From Deferribacterales bacterium UBA4806 (GTDB lineage Bacteria; Chrysiogenota; Deferribacteres; Deferribacterales; UBA228): DNA of 22,338 nucleotides. This document shows positions 15,057 through 22,138 of the stretch, in pieces. The first letter of the stretch is position 1, and every line of letters begins with the position of its first letter. The notes beneath the pieces were generated by a model, which worked only from the letters and a program-made list of their open reading frames with translations, was not told the DNA's origin and did not search any database. The translations under genes and the position numbers were made by a program. The stretch covers positions 1 to 22,338 of the forward strand of contig DHGE01000120.1 of the NCBI GenBank assembly GCA_002402635.1, given 5' to 3'.

Positions 15057-15718
15057 AATATACAATTGATAATATATTATCTAAAGAACTTAAGGTATGT
15101 CAACCAAAAAAGGGCTTTAGATTCTCAACTGATACCGTAGTGTTAGCACAATTTATTAGAGGGAAAAAATACAAAAGAGCCATTGATATTGGAAGTGGAA
15201 GTGGGGTATTAGCACTTTATGTAGCTAAGATTTTGAAATGCTCACATGTTGATGCTATTGAAATTCAGCCTGAATTATTTGAATGTTTAGTAAAAACAGT
15301 AGAAATTAATGCTCTTTCTGAAGTAATACATACTTATGAAGGAGATGTTAAAGAGTTCCGGACAACTACACAATATGATTTAATTGTATGTAATCCTCCA
15401 TACAGAGAAACTAATAGAGGTAGAATTAGTCAAAATAAGATGAAAGAACATGCAAGATTTTCTAGATTTCTGAATATAGATGATATTTTTACATTTGCTT
15501 TGAAATATTTAAAAAATTCTGGGTCTCTTTATATGTCATATGATGTAGATTTTATGATAGATGTTGTTGAAAATTCGAGAAAATATAAATTAGAATTAAA
15601 AAGAATGAAGTTTTTACATAGTGAAATTAATAAAGTTGCAAAGTTAGTGTTTATGGAATTCCGGAAGAACGTTGGAAAAGAGTTAATTGTTGAACCTCCA
15701 TTTATTCAAAAATATTAA
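15053..15718 (+). CDS. TrmN6-like tRNA(Val) adenine-N6 methyltransferase, probable ATA start
   Basis: The class I methyltransferase has the SAM motif A-I-D-I-G-S-G-S-G (43-51 in this numbering), the acidic motif D-A-I-E-I-Q-P-E, and the N6-adenine motif N-P-P-Y (114-117). With the upstream Q-P-K-K-G-F-R-F-S-T-D (17-27) this is the YfiC/TrmN6 family, which methylates A37 of tRNA(Val) in E. coli. The first canonical start, GTG 15140, would lose residues 1-29, including that conserved motif. The open frame runs upstream to a stop at 15041 with no ATG, GTG or TTG. I propose ATA 15053, preceded by GAGAGG (15042-15047) and overlapping the atpC stop as ATAG; ATT 15065 is the alternative. A shorter GTG start is possible but less likely. 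It is the end of the ATP synthase run. Confidence 0.75.
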   Translation: MEYTIDNILSKELKVCQPKKGFRFSTDTVVLAQFIRGKKYKRAIDIGSGSGVLALYVAKILKCSHVDAIEIQPELFECLVKTVEINALSEVIHTYEGDVKEFRTTTQYDLIVCNPPYRETNRGRISQNKMKEHARFSRFLNIDDIFTFALKYLKNSGSLYMSYDVDFMIDVVENSRKYKLELKRMKFLHSEINKVAKLVFMEFRKNVGKELIVEPPFIQKY

Positions 15719-15753
15719 TATAAGAACCATTAAAATTAGTATAACAATAATAC

Positions 15754-15783
15754 TTGATAGTATTTACATTATATGACTATAGA
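15754..15783 (+). promoter_or_regulatory. Possible promoter before the Cys-rich small protein
   Basis: TTGATA (15754-15759), an 18-nt spacer, then TATAGA (15778-15783), in the 143-nt gap between the methyltransferase and the small protein. Two -10 positions deviate from consensus. Nothing else clear (no hairpin, no repeat) was seen in this gap. Confidence 0.3.
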
Positions 15784-15861
15784 AGATTTTAAGCTTGTTT
15801 TTTTAGAATATAGATTTAGATTTCTTTTAAGCAGTATAAGCTATGAATAGGAGATGATACT

Positions 15862-16113
15862 ATGAGTAAAGAAGAAGTATTACAGCTAAAAAAGGAACTC
15901 ATAATTCTCAAGGATTATCCTGAAGTTTATAACACTGGTGAGTTAAATAATAATCTATCGAATATGGAAAAGACAGCAGGAATGGAATATGAGAAGCTGA
16001 TCAATGAAGATAAAACTTGGGTAGACTATAATTTTAATGAATGGCTGGACTTCTATTTGGGCAATTCATGTCCAAGTGGTTGTGATGGCTGTTCATGCAA
16101 TTTTTATGAATAA
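15862..16113 (+). CDS. Small protein with Cys-rich C-terminus, unknown
   Basis: This 83-residue cytosolic-looking protein has no signal peptide or membrane helix. I do not recognise the family. The first 69 residues are acidic and probably helical (rich in E, K, L, N). The last 14 residues read C-P-S-G-C-D-G-C-S-C-N-F-Y-E, that is C70-x3-C74-x2-C77-x-C79. That spacing could bind a metal or FeS cluster or be modified. A ribosome binding site, AGGAG, is well placed before the ATG. It lies 21 nt before an exported Ntn-hydrolase gene and probably shares its mRNA. Real coding is supported by the ribosome binding site, its AT-rich codon usage like the neighbours, and a gene-sized frame. The pattern C-x3-C-x2-C recalls radical-SAM enzymes, but the protein is far too small to be one. 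Confidence 0.65.
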   Translation: MSKEEVLQLKKELIILKDYPEVYNTGELNNNLSNMEKTAGMEYEKLINEDKTWVDYNFNEWLDFYLGNSCPSGCDGCSCNFYE

Positions 16114-16134
16114 CTAATGGAGGAGTTGGAGTTT

Positions 16135-17532
16135 ATGCGTATAAGAATGTTAACATATATTTCAGTATTCTTATTTGTATTTTTAAATATAGGACAAACC
16201 TGTACACTTGCTGTTATATCAGGAAAAGTTACTGATGATGGAAGGCCTTTACTCTTTAAGACAAGGGATGAGCGAGATGAATATAGACAGGAAGTTAAAT
16301 ATTATAATCCCCAAGGCGATGAAAAATACGGGCATATGAGTGTTGTAAAGTGGGGATTTAGTAGGGGAAGTAATTTATATCCCGATGTCATTAATGGAGC
16401 TGGTATAAATGATGCAGGGCTTATCATATCCAACACTACTGTATCTGGTATTAATCCAGCCAATGAGATTACTAATTCTAATATGTACTTATTAAACTAT
16501 GCTATAAGCCACTGTAAAAATTTATTAGAATTTGAAGAATTATTAGATAGTTGGCATACAATAAAGAAGTTTTCTACTATACATGGGAATTTTGCTCTAG
16601 TTGATAGTGAAGGTGGGGCAGCAATATATGAAGTTTATGCACCTATTCAAGGAGCAAAAATTAGATGGGAAAAGTTTGATGCAAATAATGCACTTGATAA
16701 TAATGGTAATTTTATTGGTTTTGTAGTGAGGACAAATGACAACCAGTGGTCTCCTTATTCAGGAGGAGCGGCAAGAGAGAAAAGAGCCAATGAAATATTA
16801 ATGACCTTAGTGAATAAAGGAAATATAAGTTATAAATCTTTGATGCGAGATTTAGCAAGAGATGTATGTGGAGATGTTGAAAAGGTGAACCTTGATGTAT
16901 TGAAAAAATCAGGAGCAGACATTGATGCAGATTTAGAGGCTAAGGATATACATAATTTTTTTACAGAATCATGTATTAGTAGATATAATACGAGATTTGC
17001 ATTTATAGGAAGAGGAATTAAAGCTGGGGAAGATAATAGATTAATTACCATGTGGGCAAACCTAGGGGAGCCTTCAGTAGGCATTTTTACTCCCTATTTT
17101 CCATCTACCAAAAAAGTACCATTGCTAGCTTGGGCAGACAAAATCGAGAGAAATGAGAAGGAAGAACAAATAATTGACGAAAATTCATCTTCCATAATTA
17201 ATGATTTAATTGCACATAAAGGGAAATTGCATGCTTATGATAATTTAGTTGTACAACTAGATCAACTTGGTTTATTTATTAAAGAAGGTATTGATAAAAC
17301 AGTAGATTTTACAAAGGTTTTGGAAATTCAAAATTGGGTATTCCCTACTGAGGATATTATCATTGAAAAGACGGAAAGTTTTTTAAATGATTTGAGAAAT
17401 AACAGTAAAAAAATTGATGAAGATTTATTATATAATTTTTCTGATTATGCTTTAAATTTTGCTTATAATGATTACAAACAAATTGATGAAGAAATGCCTA
17501 TACGATTCATAGAATGGAACTTTAAATATTAA
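16135..17532 (+). CDS. Exported Ntn-hydrolase of the linear amide hydrolase type (C45/penicillin-acylase-like)
   Basis: The product is 465 residues with an N-terminal hydrophobic signal (residues 3-22). The probable nucleophile is Cys23, in C-T-L-A-V-I-S-G-K-V-T-D-D-G-R-P-L-L-F-K-T-R-D (23-45). This matches Cys-Ntn hydrolases (acyl-transferases, penicillin V acylase and bile salt hydrolase relatives), where removal of the signal or propeptide frees an N-terminal Cys that attacks an amide. Further supporting stretches are N-G-A-G-I-N-D-A-G-L (about 85-94) and H-G-N-F-A-L-V-D-S-E-G-G-A-A-I-Y-E. The substrate is unknown. Export suggests action on peptides, acyl amides or cell-envelope material. 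I chose the ATG at 16135, with GGAGGAG (16119-16125) 9 nt upstream; an ATG at 16117 adds 6 residues ahead of the signal. The gene is convergent with the NADH dehydrogenase, with a 6-nt gap. Confidence 0.75.
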   Translation: MRIRMLTYISVFLFVFLNIGQTCTLAVISGKVTDDGRPLLFKTRDERDEYRQEVKYYNPQGDEKYGHMSVVKWGFSRGSNLYPDVINGAGINDAGLIISNTTVSGINPANEITNSNMYLLNYAISHCKNLLEFEELLDSWHTIKKFSTIHGNFALVDSEGGAAIYEVYAPIQGAKIRWEKFDANNALDNNGNFIGFVVRTNDNQWSPYSGGAAREKRANEILMTLVNKGNISYKSLMRDLARDVCGDVEKVNLDVLKKSGADIDADLEAKDIHNFFTESCISRYNTRFAFIGRGIKAGEDNRLITMWANLGEPSVGIFTPYFPSTKKVPLLAWADKIERNEKEEQIIDENSSSIINDLIAHKGKLHAYDNLVVQLDQLGLFIKEGIDKTVDFTKVLEIQNWVFPTEDIIIEKTESFLNDLRNNSKKIDEDLLYNFSDYALNFAYNDYKQIDEEMPIRFIEWNFKY

Positions 17533-17538
17533 TAGTTT

Positions 17539-18768
17539 TTATTTCAAGATTATTCGTGATCCCTTCCTATATGTAAAATATGACCATGCCCATTGAAACA
17601 TAACGACAATTTTGTTTTTAAAGCCAGTTAAATAATAGATATGTATAAATATCCAGGATATCCAAGCTATACTGCCGGATAGTCTTACTTTTCCCATTTC
17701 TGCTATGGCCTTGTTTCTTCCAATTGTTGCCATCTGACCCCTATTAGCATATTTGAAAGGTTTAAGTTCTTTATTATTAATTCTTGATAATATAGCTTTT
17801 GCAATGTATATACCTTCTTGCATAGCTACGGGTGCAATGCCTGGCAAAGGTTTATTATTTTGCTCCACATAAGCTATATCGCCTGCTACATATACGTTAG
17901 GCCAATCCTTTACTGATAAATCTTTTTCTACAATTATCTGTCCTTTTTTATTTGTTTGTAGGCTAGATTTCTCACCTAAATCTGTTGGTTTAACTCCAGC
18001 TGTCCATATTATTGTAGAGGCATTTATATCCCCCTTATCTGTTTTCACTAACTCATTTTCGATGTTTAAAACATTTACATCTGTTTTTACTTCAACACCT
18101 AGTTTTTTAAGGGATATATTTGCTTTTTTTGATAGATTTTTATGATAAGCTCCCATAATAAATGGAGCTTTTTCTAAAAGAATAATTTTTGCATCCTTCG
18201 TATTTATATTTTTGAAATCCTTTGCCATTGTATATCTGCACATTTCTGCAAGACTACCTGCTAATTCAACTCCCGTTGGACCTCCCCCAATAATGACAAA
18301 GGTGAGATATTTTCTTTTGAGTTCAGAATTGGTTGTTTTCTCTGCCTCTTCGAGGGAAGTTAATATTTTATTCCTGATATTTCTGGCGTCCTTTAAAGTT
18401 TTTAAAGGTAATGTGTGCTCTGTCCAGTGATTGTTTCCAAAATAATGTGTTGTAGAACCTGTTGCTATAACAAGATAGTCAAAATGAAAATCACCGAAGT
18501 CTGATACAACTATAGATTCTTCTTTTTTTATCTCTAAAACTGTGGCAAGATAAATTTTTATATTTGTAACGCCACTAAAAATAGTTCTTAATGGATTTGC
18601 AATATCAGCGGGGTCTAATCCTGCCATAGCAACTTGATATAATAAAGGCTGAAATAAATGATAATTATTGCTATCAAATATAATTACCTCTACATCATTT
18701 CTGTTCTTTAAATGCTTTGCTACATTCAAACCAGCAAAACCACCACCAACTATTATTACTTTTTTCAT
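17539..18768 (-). CDS. ndh: Type II NADH dehydrogenase (NDH-2)
   Basis: The single-subunit FAD enzyme passes electrons from NADH to quinone without pumping protons, on the cytoplasmic face of the inner membrane. The 409 residues have the FAD motif G-G-G-F-A-G-L (8-14), D-Y-L-V-I-A-T-G-S-T-T (about 99-109), the NADH-binding Rossmann motif V-I-I-G-G-G-P-T-G-V-E-L-A-G-S-L (about 158-173), the conserved Y-V-A-G-D-I-A-Y (about 293-300) and P-V-A-M-Q-E-G near the quinone site. The C-terminus has an amphipathic membrane-associating part (I-S-W-I-F-I-H-I-Y-Y-L-T-G-F, then Q-W-A-W-S-Y-F-T-Y). The ATG at 18768 has no strong Shine-Dalgarno. The gene stands alone on the minus strand, convergent with the Ntn-hydrolase and divergent from the coupled set at 18891. 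Sulfide:quinone reductase is less likely because the motifs and length fit NDH-2 better. Confidence 0.9.
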   Translation of the reverse strand: MKKVIIVGGGFAGLNVAKHLKNRNDVEVIIFDSNNYHLFQPLLYQVAMAGLDPADIANPLRTIFSGVTNIKIYLATVLEIKKEESIVVSDFGDFHFDYLVIATGSTTHYFGNNHWTEHTLPLKTLKDARNIRNKILTSLEEAEKTTNSELKRKYLTFVIIGGGPTGVELAGSLAEMCRYTMAKDFKNINTKDAKIILLEKAPFIMGAYHKNLSKKANISLKKLGVEVKTDVNVLNIENELVKTDKGDINASTIIWTAGVKPTDLGEKSSLQTNKKGQIIVEKDLSVKDWPNVYVAGDIAYVEQNNKPLPGIAPVAMQEGIYIAKAILSRINNKELKPFKYANRGQMATIGRNKAIAEMGKVRLSGSIAWISWIFIHIYYLTGFKNKIVVMFQWAWSYFTYRKGSRIILK

Positions 18769-18873
18769 AGATTGATAATACCAAATTTATTTTATATTAT
18801 CTATAATAAAATATAAAATTTTAGTAGTAGGTTTGTATAAAAATTAATTAATCTGTTGATTTTACTATTTGTT

Positions 18874-18879
18874 TATAAT
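18874..18879 (+). promoter_or_regulatory. Consensus -10 box very close to the ATG of the membrane protein gene
   Basis: A perfect TATAAT (18874-18879) ends 11 nt before the ATG at 18891. The start of transcription would be near 18886, leaving about 4-5 nt of leader. No good -35 was found at 16-18 nt (TTGATT at 18856-18861 is only 12 nt away). No Shine-Dalgarno precedes the ATG. In such AT-rich DNA a chance TATAAT is possible. Confidence 0.35.
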
Positions 18880-18890
18880 AATTTATATTG

Positions 18891-19268
18891 ATGTTTAAAG
18901 TTAGGTTTTTGCTTTATAGATTAGTTATAAATATAATTAGTATAGCAACTGCATCAATTATGTTTAAGCATATTGATGTAGCATCTTTTTCTGTATTGTT
19001 TCTTAGTGCACTTATACTGACACTGTTAAATATATTTTTAAAGCCATTACTTATATTATTAACTTTGCCGCTGCAATTATTAAGTTTTGGTATATTTTAT
19101 TTAGTTATTATAGCAACTATATTGAAATTAACTTCCTTGCTTGTAGAAGGTTTTTATATTGATGGTTTTTGGGCAGCTGTCGGAGGTAGTATTATAATTG
19201 GTTTTGTAAATTTTATATTTGATATTTTTGCAAAAAATGCCGATTTGCGCTATATTTCATGGAAATAG
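18891..19268 (+). CDS. Four-helix membrane protein of the DUF360/Phage_holin_4_2 type
   Basis: The 125-residue product is almost entirely hydrophobic, with about four transmembrane helices (approximately residues 5-25, 30-50, 53-78 and 88-115). The pattern L-N-I-F-L-K-P-L-L-I-L-L-T-L-P-L (about 45-60) and the W-A-A-V-G-G-S-I-I-I-G-F-V-N segment (about 95-108) are characteristic of this family. The family name reflects similarity to phage holins; in bacterial chromosomes it is a common membrane protein without established function. TTG at 18888 and ATG at 18891 are adjacent; I prefer the ATG. It overlaps the next gene by 10 nt, so its translation is probably coupled to the genes leading to lptF and lptG. 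Confidence 0.8.
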   Translation: MFKVRFLLYRLVINIISIATASIMFKHIDVASFSVLFLSALILTLLNIFLKPLLILLTLPLQLLSFGIFYLVIIATILKLTSLLVEGFYIDGFWAAVGGSIIIGFVNFIFDIFAKNADLRYISWK

Positions 19269-19714
19269 ATAATAAAGTTGTTGAAAAAGATTTGAGACGT
19301 TTAGAACAGCTGATTGATATGGTTAATTTTGAATATAATCTATTTTTCAAAGGGGATGCTGACAGGCCTCCTTTGATGAACGAAGATTTATTAAAGGGAA
19401 TAATTAATAAATATAGAGTGTATCAGATAACAGATTCTTCTTTAAGAAATAAATATAATAATTTAGTTTCAAAATATTATTCATACAAATCAAGATGGAA
19501 GAAATATAAAGGTGTTATTAAAGATGAACATAATCATATGGAACAAATAGGTTTCAAGATTATGCAAAAATTAAAAGATATTGGTGTTAAAAATGAAGAA
19601 CAGCTTAAAGTCTTAATCTATAATAAGTTAAGTGGTTTAGTTGATAAGGGGTTAAATATAAACGATTTTGATATTATAGTTAAAGATAATAAAATTGAGG
19701 TAAAAATAAATTGA
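19259..19714 (+). CDS. Helical protein resembling the MXAN_5187 C-terminal domain
   Basis: The 151-residue soluble protein has an N-terminal region L-R-R-L-E-Q-L-I-D-M-V-N-F-E-Y-N-L-F-F-K-G-D-A-D-R-P-P (about 13-39). From memory this resembles the L-x-x-E-Y-x-x-F-F-x-G...P-P pattern of the MXAN_5187-type domain found in myxobacteria and related groups. A helical, Lys-rich middle (about 45-105) and a short mixed C-terminus follow. No catalytic motif or membrane segment is visible and the function is unknown. It overlaps the membrane protein before it by 10 nt and the DUF1820 gene after it by 4 nt (TTGA), so it is translationally coupled to the path leading to lptFG. Confidence 0.6.
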   Translation: MEIDNKVVEKDLRRLEQLIDMVNFEYNLFFKGDADRPPLMNEDLLKGIINKYRVYQITDSSLRNKYNNLVSKYYSYKSRWKKYKGVIKDEHNHMEQIGFKIMQKLKDIGVKNEEQLKVLIYNKLSGLVDKGLNINDFDIIVKDNKIEVKIN

Positions 19715-20010
19715 GTAAAACAAAAAATTTATACAAAATATATTTTCTTAACGACAAGAAAGAAGTAACACATTTATATGCTAGCCAAGTCAGTCCTACA
19801 TCATTCCTTGGGCTTATAGAAGTATCAGATATAGTTTTTATAGACTCATCCGAGCTGATAGTAACACCAGAAGATGATAAAATCAGAAAAGAATTTCAAG
19901 ATGTTGTAAAAACATATATACCTATAAGTTATATTTTAAGAATAGATGAAATTTCCCTTAAAAGAGAAACTCCAGTTATAAGGCTTTATAAGACAAATGA
20001 ATCGGAATGA
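19711..20010 (+). CDS. DUF1820 family protein
   Basis: The 99-residue cytosolic protein matches my recollection of DUF1820. K-I-Y-F-L-N-D-K-K-E-V-T-H-L-Y-A-S-Q-V (8-26), L-G-L-I-E-V-S-D-I-V-F (33-43), then P-E-D-D-K-I-R-K-E-F (53-62) and T-Y-I-P-I-S-Y-I-L-R-I-D-E-I (68-81) follow the family pattern. The function is unknown. Initiation is at TTG 19711, overlapping the previous stop (TTGA); no ATG or GTG is nearby. The downstream overlap with lptF is ATGA (4 nt). Confidence 0.8.
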   Translation: MSKTKNLYKIYFLNDKKEVTHLYASQVSPTSFLGLIEVSDIVFIDSSELIVTPEDDKIRKEFQDVVKTYIPISYILRIDEISLKRETPVIRLYKTNESE

Positions 20011-21044
20011 AGGTTATTGAACGATATATTCTTAAAGAAGTTTTTCCATATTTTTTATTAGCTAATTTATTTTTTATTTTTCTTCTATTACTAGATAAAA
20101 TTTTAAATCTTTCTGAACTTTTTTTATCAAGAGGAAGGAATATTTTATTAGTTTTAGAGATATTTTTCTTTTATATACCTTCTTTTTTAGTGTTAACTAT
20201 ACCAACAGCAATGTTGTTATCTACAATTATAGCATTTAATAGGCTCAATTCGGATTCTGAAATAGTTGTATTGAAATCATCAGGCGCTTCAAATAAAATA
20301 ATTGTTAGACCTTTGGTATTATTTTCATTGTTAGGTTTCTTTATATCAGCGGCATGTTCGTTATTTCTAACACCTCTTGGAAATAGGTTGGCGTGGAATA
20401 ATTTTAATATTATTGCACATAATATTTCCATAAAAGATTTAAGTGAAAAACAACTCTTTGATAAAATACCCGGGTTGCTAATGTATGTTGATAAAAAATT
20501 AAGCAATAGGGATTTTAAAGGTTTGCTCATATATAATAAAAGTAGCAAGGTTTTAATATTTGCTAAATATGGGACAATAAATAATAATAATGGTATATTA
20601 CATTTTGATTTAAAAAAAGGCTCAATAATTAAGGATGACAAAGAATTTACTCATATAGGTTATAATGATTTTAAAATTGATTTTAATGTAATAAACAAAT
20701 TAAATAGAAATTTAAAAGATGAAATGTTTATGGGACCTTTAGAACTTTTCAGTGCTTTTAATAAAAATCCTATATATAAATTTCAGTTTGCATCTAACTT
20801 TGCATTGCCCTTTGCCACAATAATTATGGTATTATATGGTTTTGTTTTGGGGAATTTTTTAAAAAAATATTCAAAATCAACATGTTTTTTTTTCTCATTT
20901 TTAATAATAATAATATATAATTCTCTCTTTGTTTTTTTTAAGTCATTAATATATGAAACCTTCAACCCTTTTTTAGCTGCCTGGATGCCAAACATATTAT
21001 TTATCTCTATATTACCATTGTTCTTTCTTAAGTTGAAATTATGA
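20007..21044 (+). CDS. lptF: LptF, LPS export ABC transporter permease
   Basis: The 345-residue inner-membrane permease works with LptG and the LptB ATPase to extract lipopolysaccharide and push it along the Lpt bridge. The N-terminus K-V-I-E-R-Y-I-L-K-E-V-F-P-Y-F (2-16) and the following helix are typical. Three transmembrane helices precede a periplasmic domain (about 130-245, with F-D-K-I-P-G-L-L-M-Y-V near 150) and three follow. The segment R-L-N-S-D-S-E-I-V-V-L-K-S-S-G-A-S (about 79-95) is the coupling-helix region contacting LptB. Assignment as F rather than G rests on order, since LptF commonly precedes LptG. It overlaps both neighbours by 4 nt. Confidence 0.9.
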   Translation: MKVIERYILKEVFPYFLLANLFFIFLLLLDKILNLSELFLSRGRNILLVLEIFFFYIPSFLVLTIPTAMLLSTIIAFNRLNSDSEIVVLKSSGASNKIIVRPLVLFSLLGFFISAACSLFLTPLGNRLAWNNFNIIAHNISIKDLSEKQLFDKIPGLLMYVDKKLSNRDFKGLLIYNKSSKVLIFAKYGTINNNNGILHFDLKKGSIIKDDKEFTHIGYNDFKIDFNVINKLNRNLKDEMFMGPLELFSAFNKNPIYKFQFASNFALPFATIIMVLYGFVLGNFLKKYSKSTCFFFSFLIIIIYNSLFVFFKSLIYETFNPFLAAWMPNILFISILPLFFLKLKL

Positions 21045-22126
21045 ATATATTATACAAATATATAATATATTCTTTAATTAAATGGTTTATTGTAGTTGAA
21101 ATCTTTATTCTTGCTTTTTATGTTTTTGTTTCAATTGTAACACATACAAAATATATAGAAAAATATTCTGCTACATTGAGTGAAATTGTTATATATGATC
21201 TGCTAAAGATTCCATACGCATTTTATCAGACAATTCCAGTGGCCATTTCGTGTTCTTCTGTAATAGTTATGATAGTAATGTTAAAACATAATGAGATTGT
21301 GATATGCTTGACCTCTGGTTTAAAATCCTTAAAACTTGTATTTCCTTTTTTAATAGTATCTTCTATCTTGTGTATATACATGATAATTTCTGGAGATTAT
21401 ATAAATACTAAAATTGAATATGTGAGAAATAGTTATAAAAAAAAGGTGATAGAAAATAATAACAACTATGTAGTAAATAGGTTAAGTGATCTATGGTTAA
21501 AAGAGGATAATAATACCTTTATATATATAGAAATGGTTGATCCAATTTTAAAGACCATGACTAATCTACGATTGTATCAAATAAATACTGATTTCAAACT
21601 TGTAAAGGTTAATAAGATTGGTAAGGCTCAGTATATAGATGGTGAATGGAAATACGAAGAAATAAAAAATTATAAAATAGATAAAAATTGCACATATACA
21701 TTTGGTGGAATTAATATAAAAGATGCAACATTGAACAATATAATAAAAATTTCATTAAATACTCCAAAATCATTAAGTATCCAAGATCTAATAATGATGA
21801 TAAATTTTTATAATAACAAAGGGTTAGATACAAAAATTTACAAATTTGTTTTATATAAAAAATTTTCTTATCCCCTAAGCGCAATAGCGTTAGTTCTTTT
21901 AATGGTTCCATTGTGTATTAAACTTTCAAGACATTCTGCCTATGTATTTATAGCGTCTAAGGTATTGATTTTTGCTTTTTTTTACTGGATAATGCAGTCA
22001 ATATTTGAAACTTTAGGGCGTAATGAATATATAAGTCCATTTTATGCAAGCTTTATACCAGTTTTTATGTGTTTTGCAATTGCTGTTTATATAATAATCA
22101 ATAGGGAGTATTATAACAAAGATTAG
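21041..22126 (+). CDS. lptG: LptG, LPS export ABC transporter permease
   Basis: This second YjgP/YjgQ-family permease has 361 residues. The N-terminus I-L-Y-K-Y-I-I-Y-S-L-I-K-W-F (3-16) starts helix 1. I-P-V-A-I-S-C-S-S-V (about 67-76) and L-K-H-N-E-I-V-I-C-L-T-S-G-L-K-S (about 84-99) form the helix 2/coupling region, and a periplasmic domain spans roughly 130-265. Three C-terminal helices include L-S-A-I-A-L-V-L-L-M-V-P-L. The coupling motif reads L-T-S-G, where relatives usually have A-S-G or S-S-G. Its start overlaps lptF by 4 nt (ATGA); leuB follows after 12 nt. Confidence 0.88.
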   Translation: MNILYKYIIYSLIKWFIVVEIFILAFYVFVSIVTHTKYIEKYSATLSEIVIYDLLKIPYAFYQTIPVAISCSSVIVMIVMLKHNEIVICLTSGLKSLKLVFPFLIVSSILCIYMIISGDYINTKIEYVRNSYKKKVIENNNNYVVNRLSDLWLKEDNNTFIYIEMVDPILKTMTNLRLYQINTDFKLVKVNKIGKAQYIDGEWKYEEIKNYKIDKNCTYTFGGINIKDATLNNIIKISLNTPKSLSIQDLIMMINFYNNKGLDTKIYKFVLYKKFSYPLSAIALVLLMVPLCIKLSRHSAYVFIASKVLIFAFFYWIMQSIFETLGRNEYISPFYASFIPVFMCFAIAVYIIINREYYNKD

Positions 22127-22138
22127 AGAGGTGGAGAT

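Noticed and set aside
15041..15140. A frameshift in the methyltransferase gene, with ATG at 15097 as the true start
   Set aside because: The conserved motif reads without interruption in the same frame as the rest of the protein, so no frameshift is needed; the ATG at 15097 is out of frame.
15719..15861. A terminator for the ATP synthase operon in the gap after the methyltransferase
   Set aside because: T-rich runs exist (for example near 15800) but I found no stable G-C stem before them.
15861..16113. Radical-SAM-like C-x3-C-x2-C at the end of the small protein
   Set aside because: The motif is in the last 14 residues of an 83-residue protein; no barrel domain can follow it.
17528..17560. 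A bidirectional terminator between the convergent Ntn-hydrolase and NADH dehydrogenase genes
   Set aside because: Only 6 nt separate the stop codons and no hairpin with a T run was visible on either strand.
18772..18785. FNR/CRP-like half-site (TTGAT-N4-CCAAA) just upstream of the NADH dehydrogenase gene
   Set aside because: Only one half matches the TTGAT-N4-ATCAA consensus; a 7/10 match in AT-rich DNA is expected by chance.
18846..18880. TTGATT and TATAAT as a full promoter for the DUF360-type gene
   Set aside because: The spacer is only 12 nt, too short for a sigma70-type promoter; only the -10 box was kept, at low confidence.
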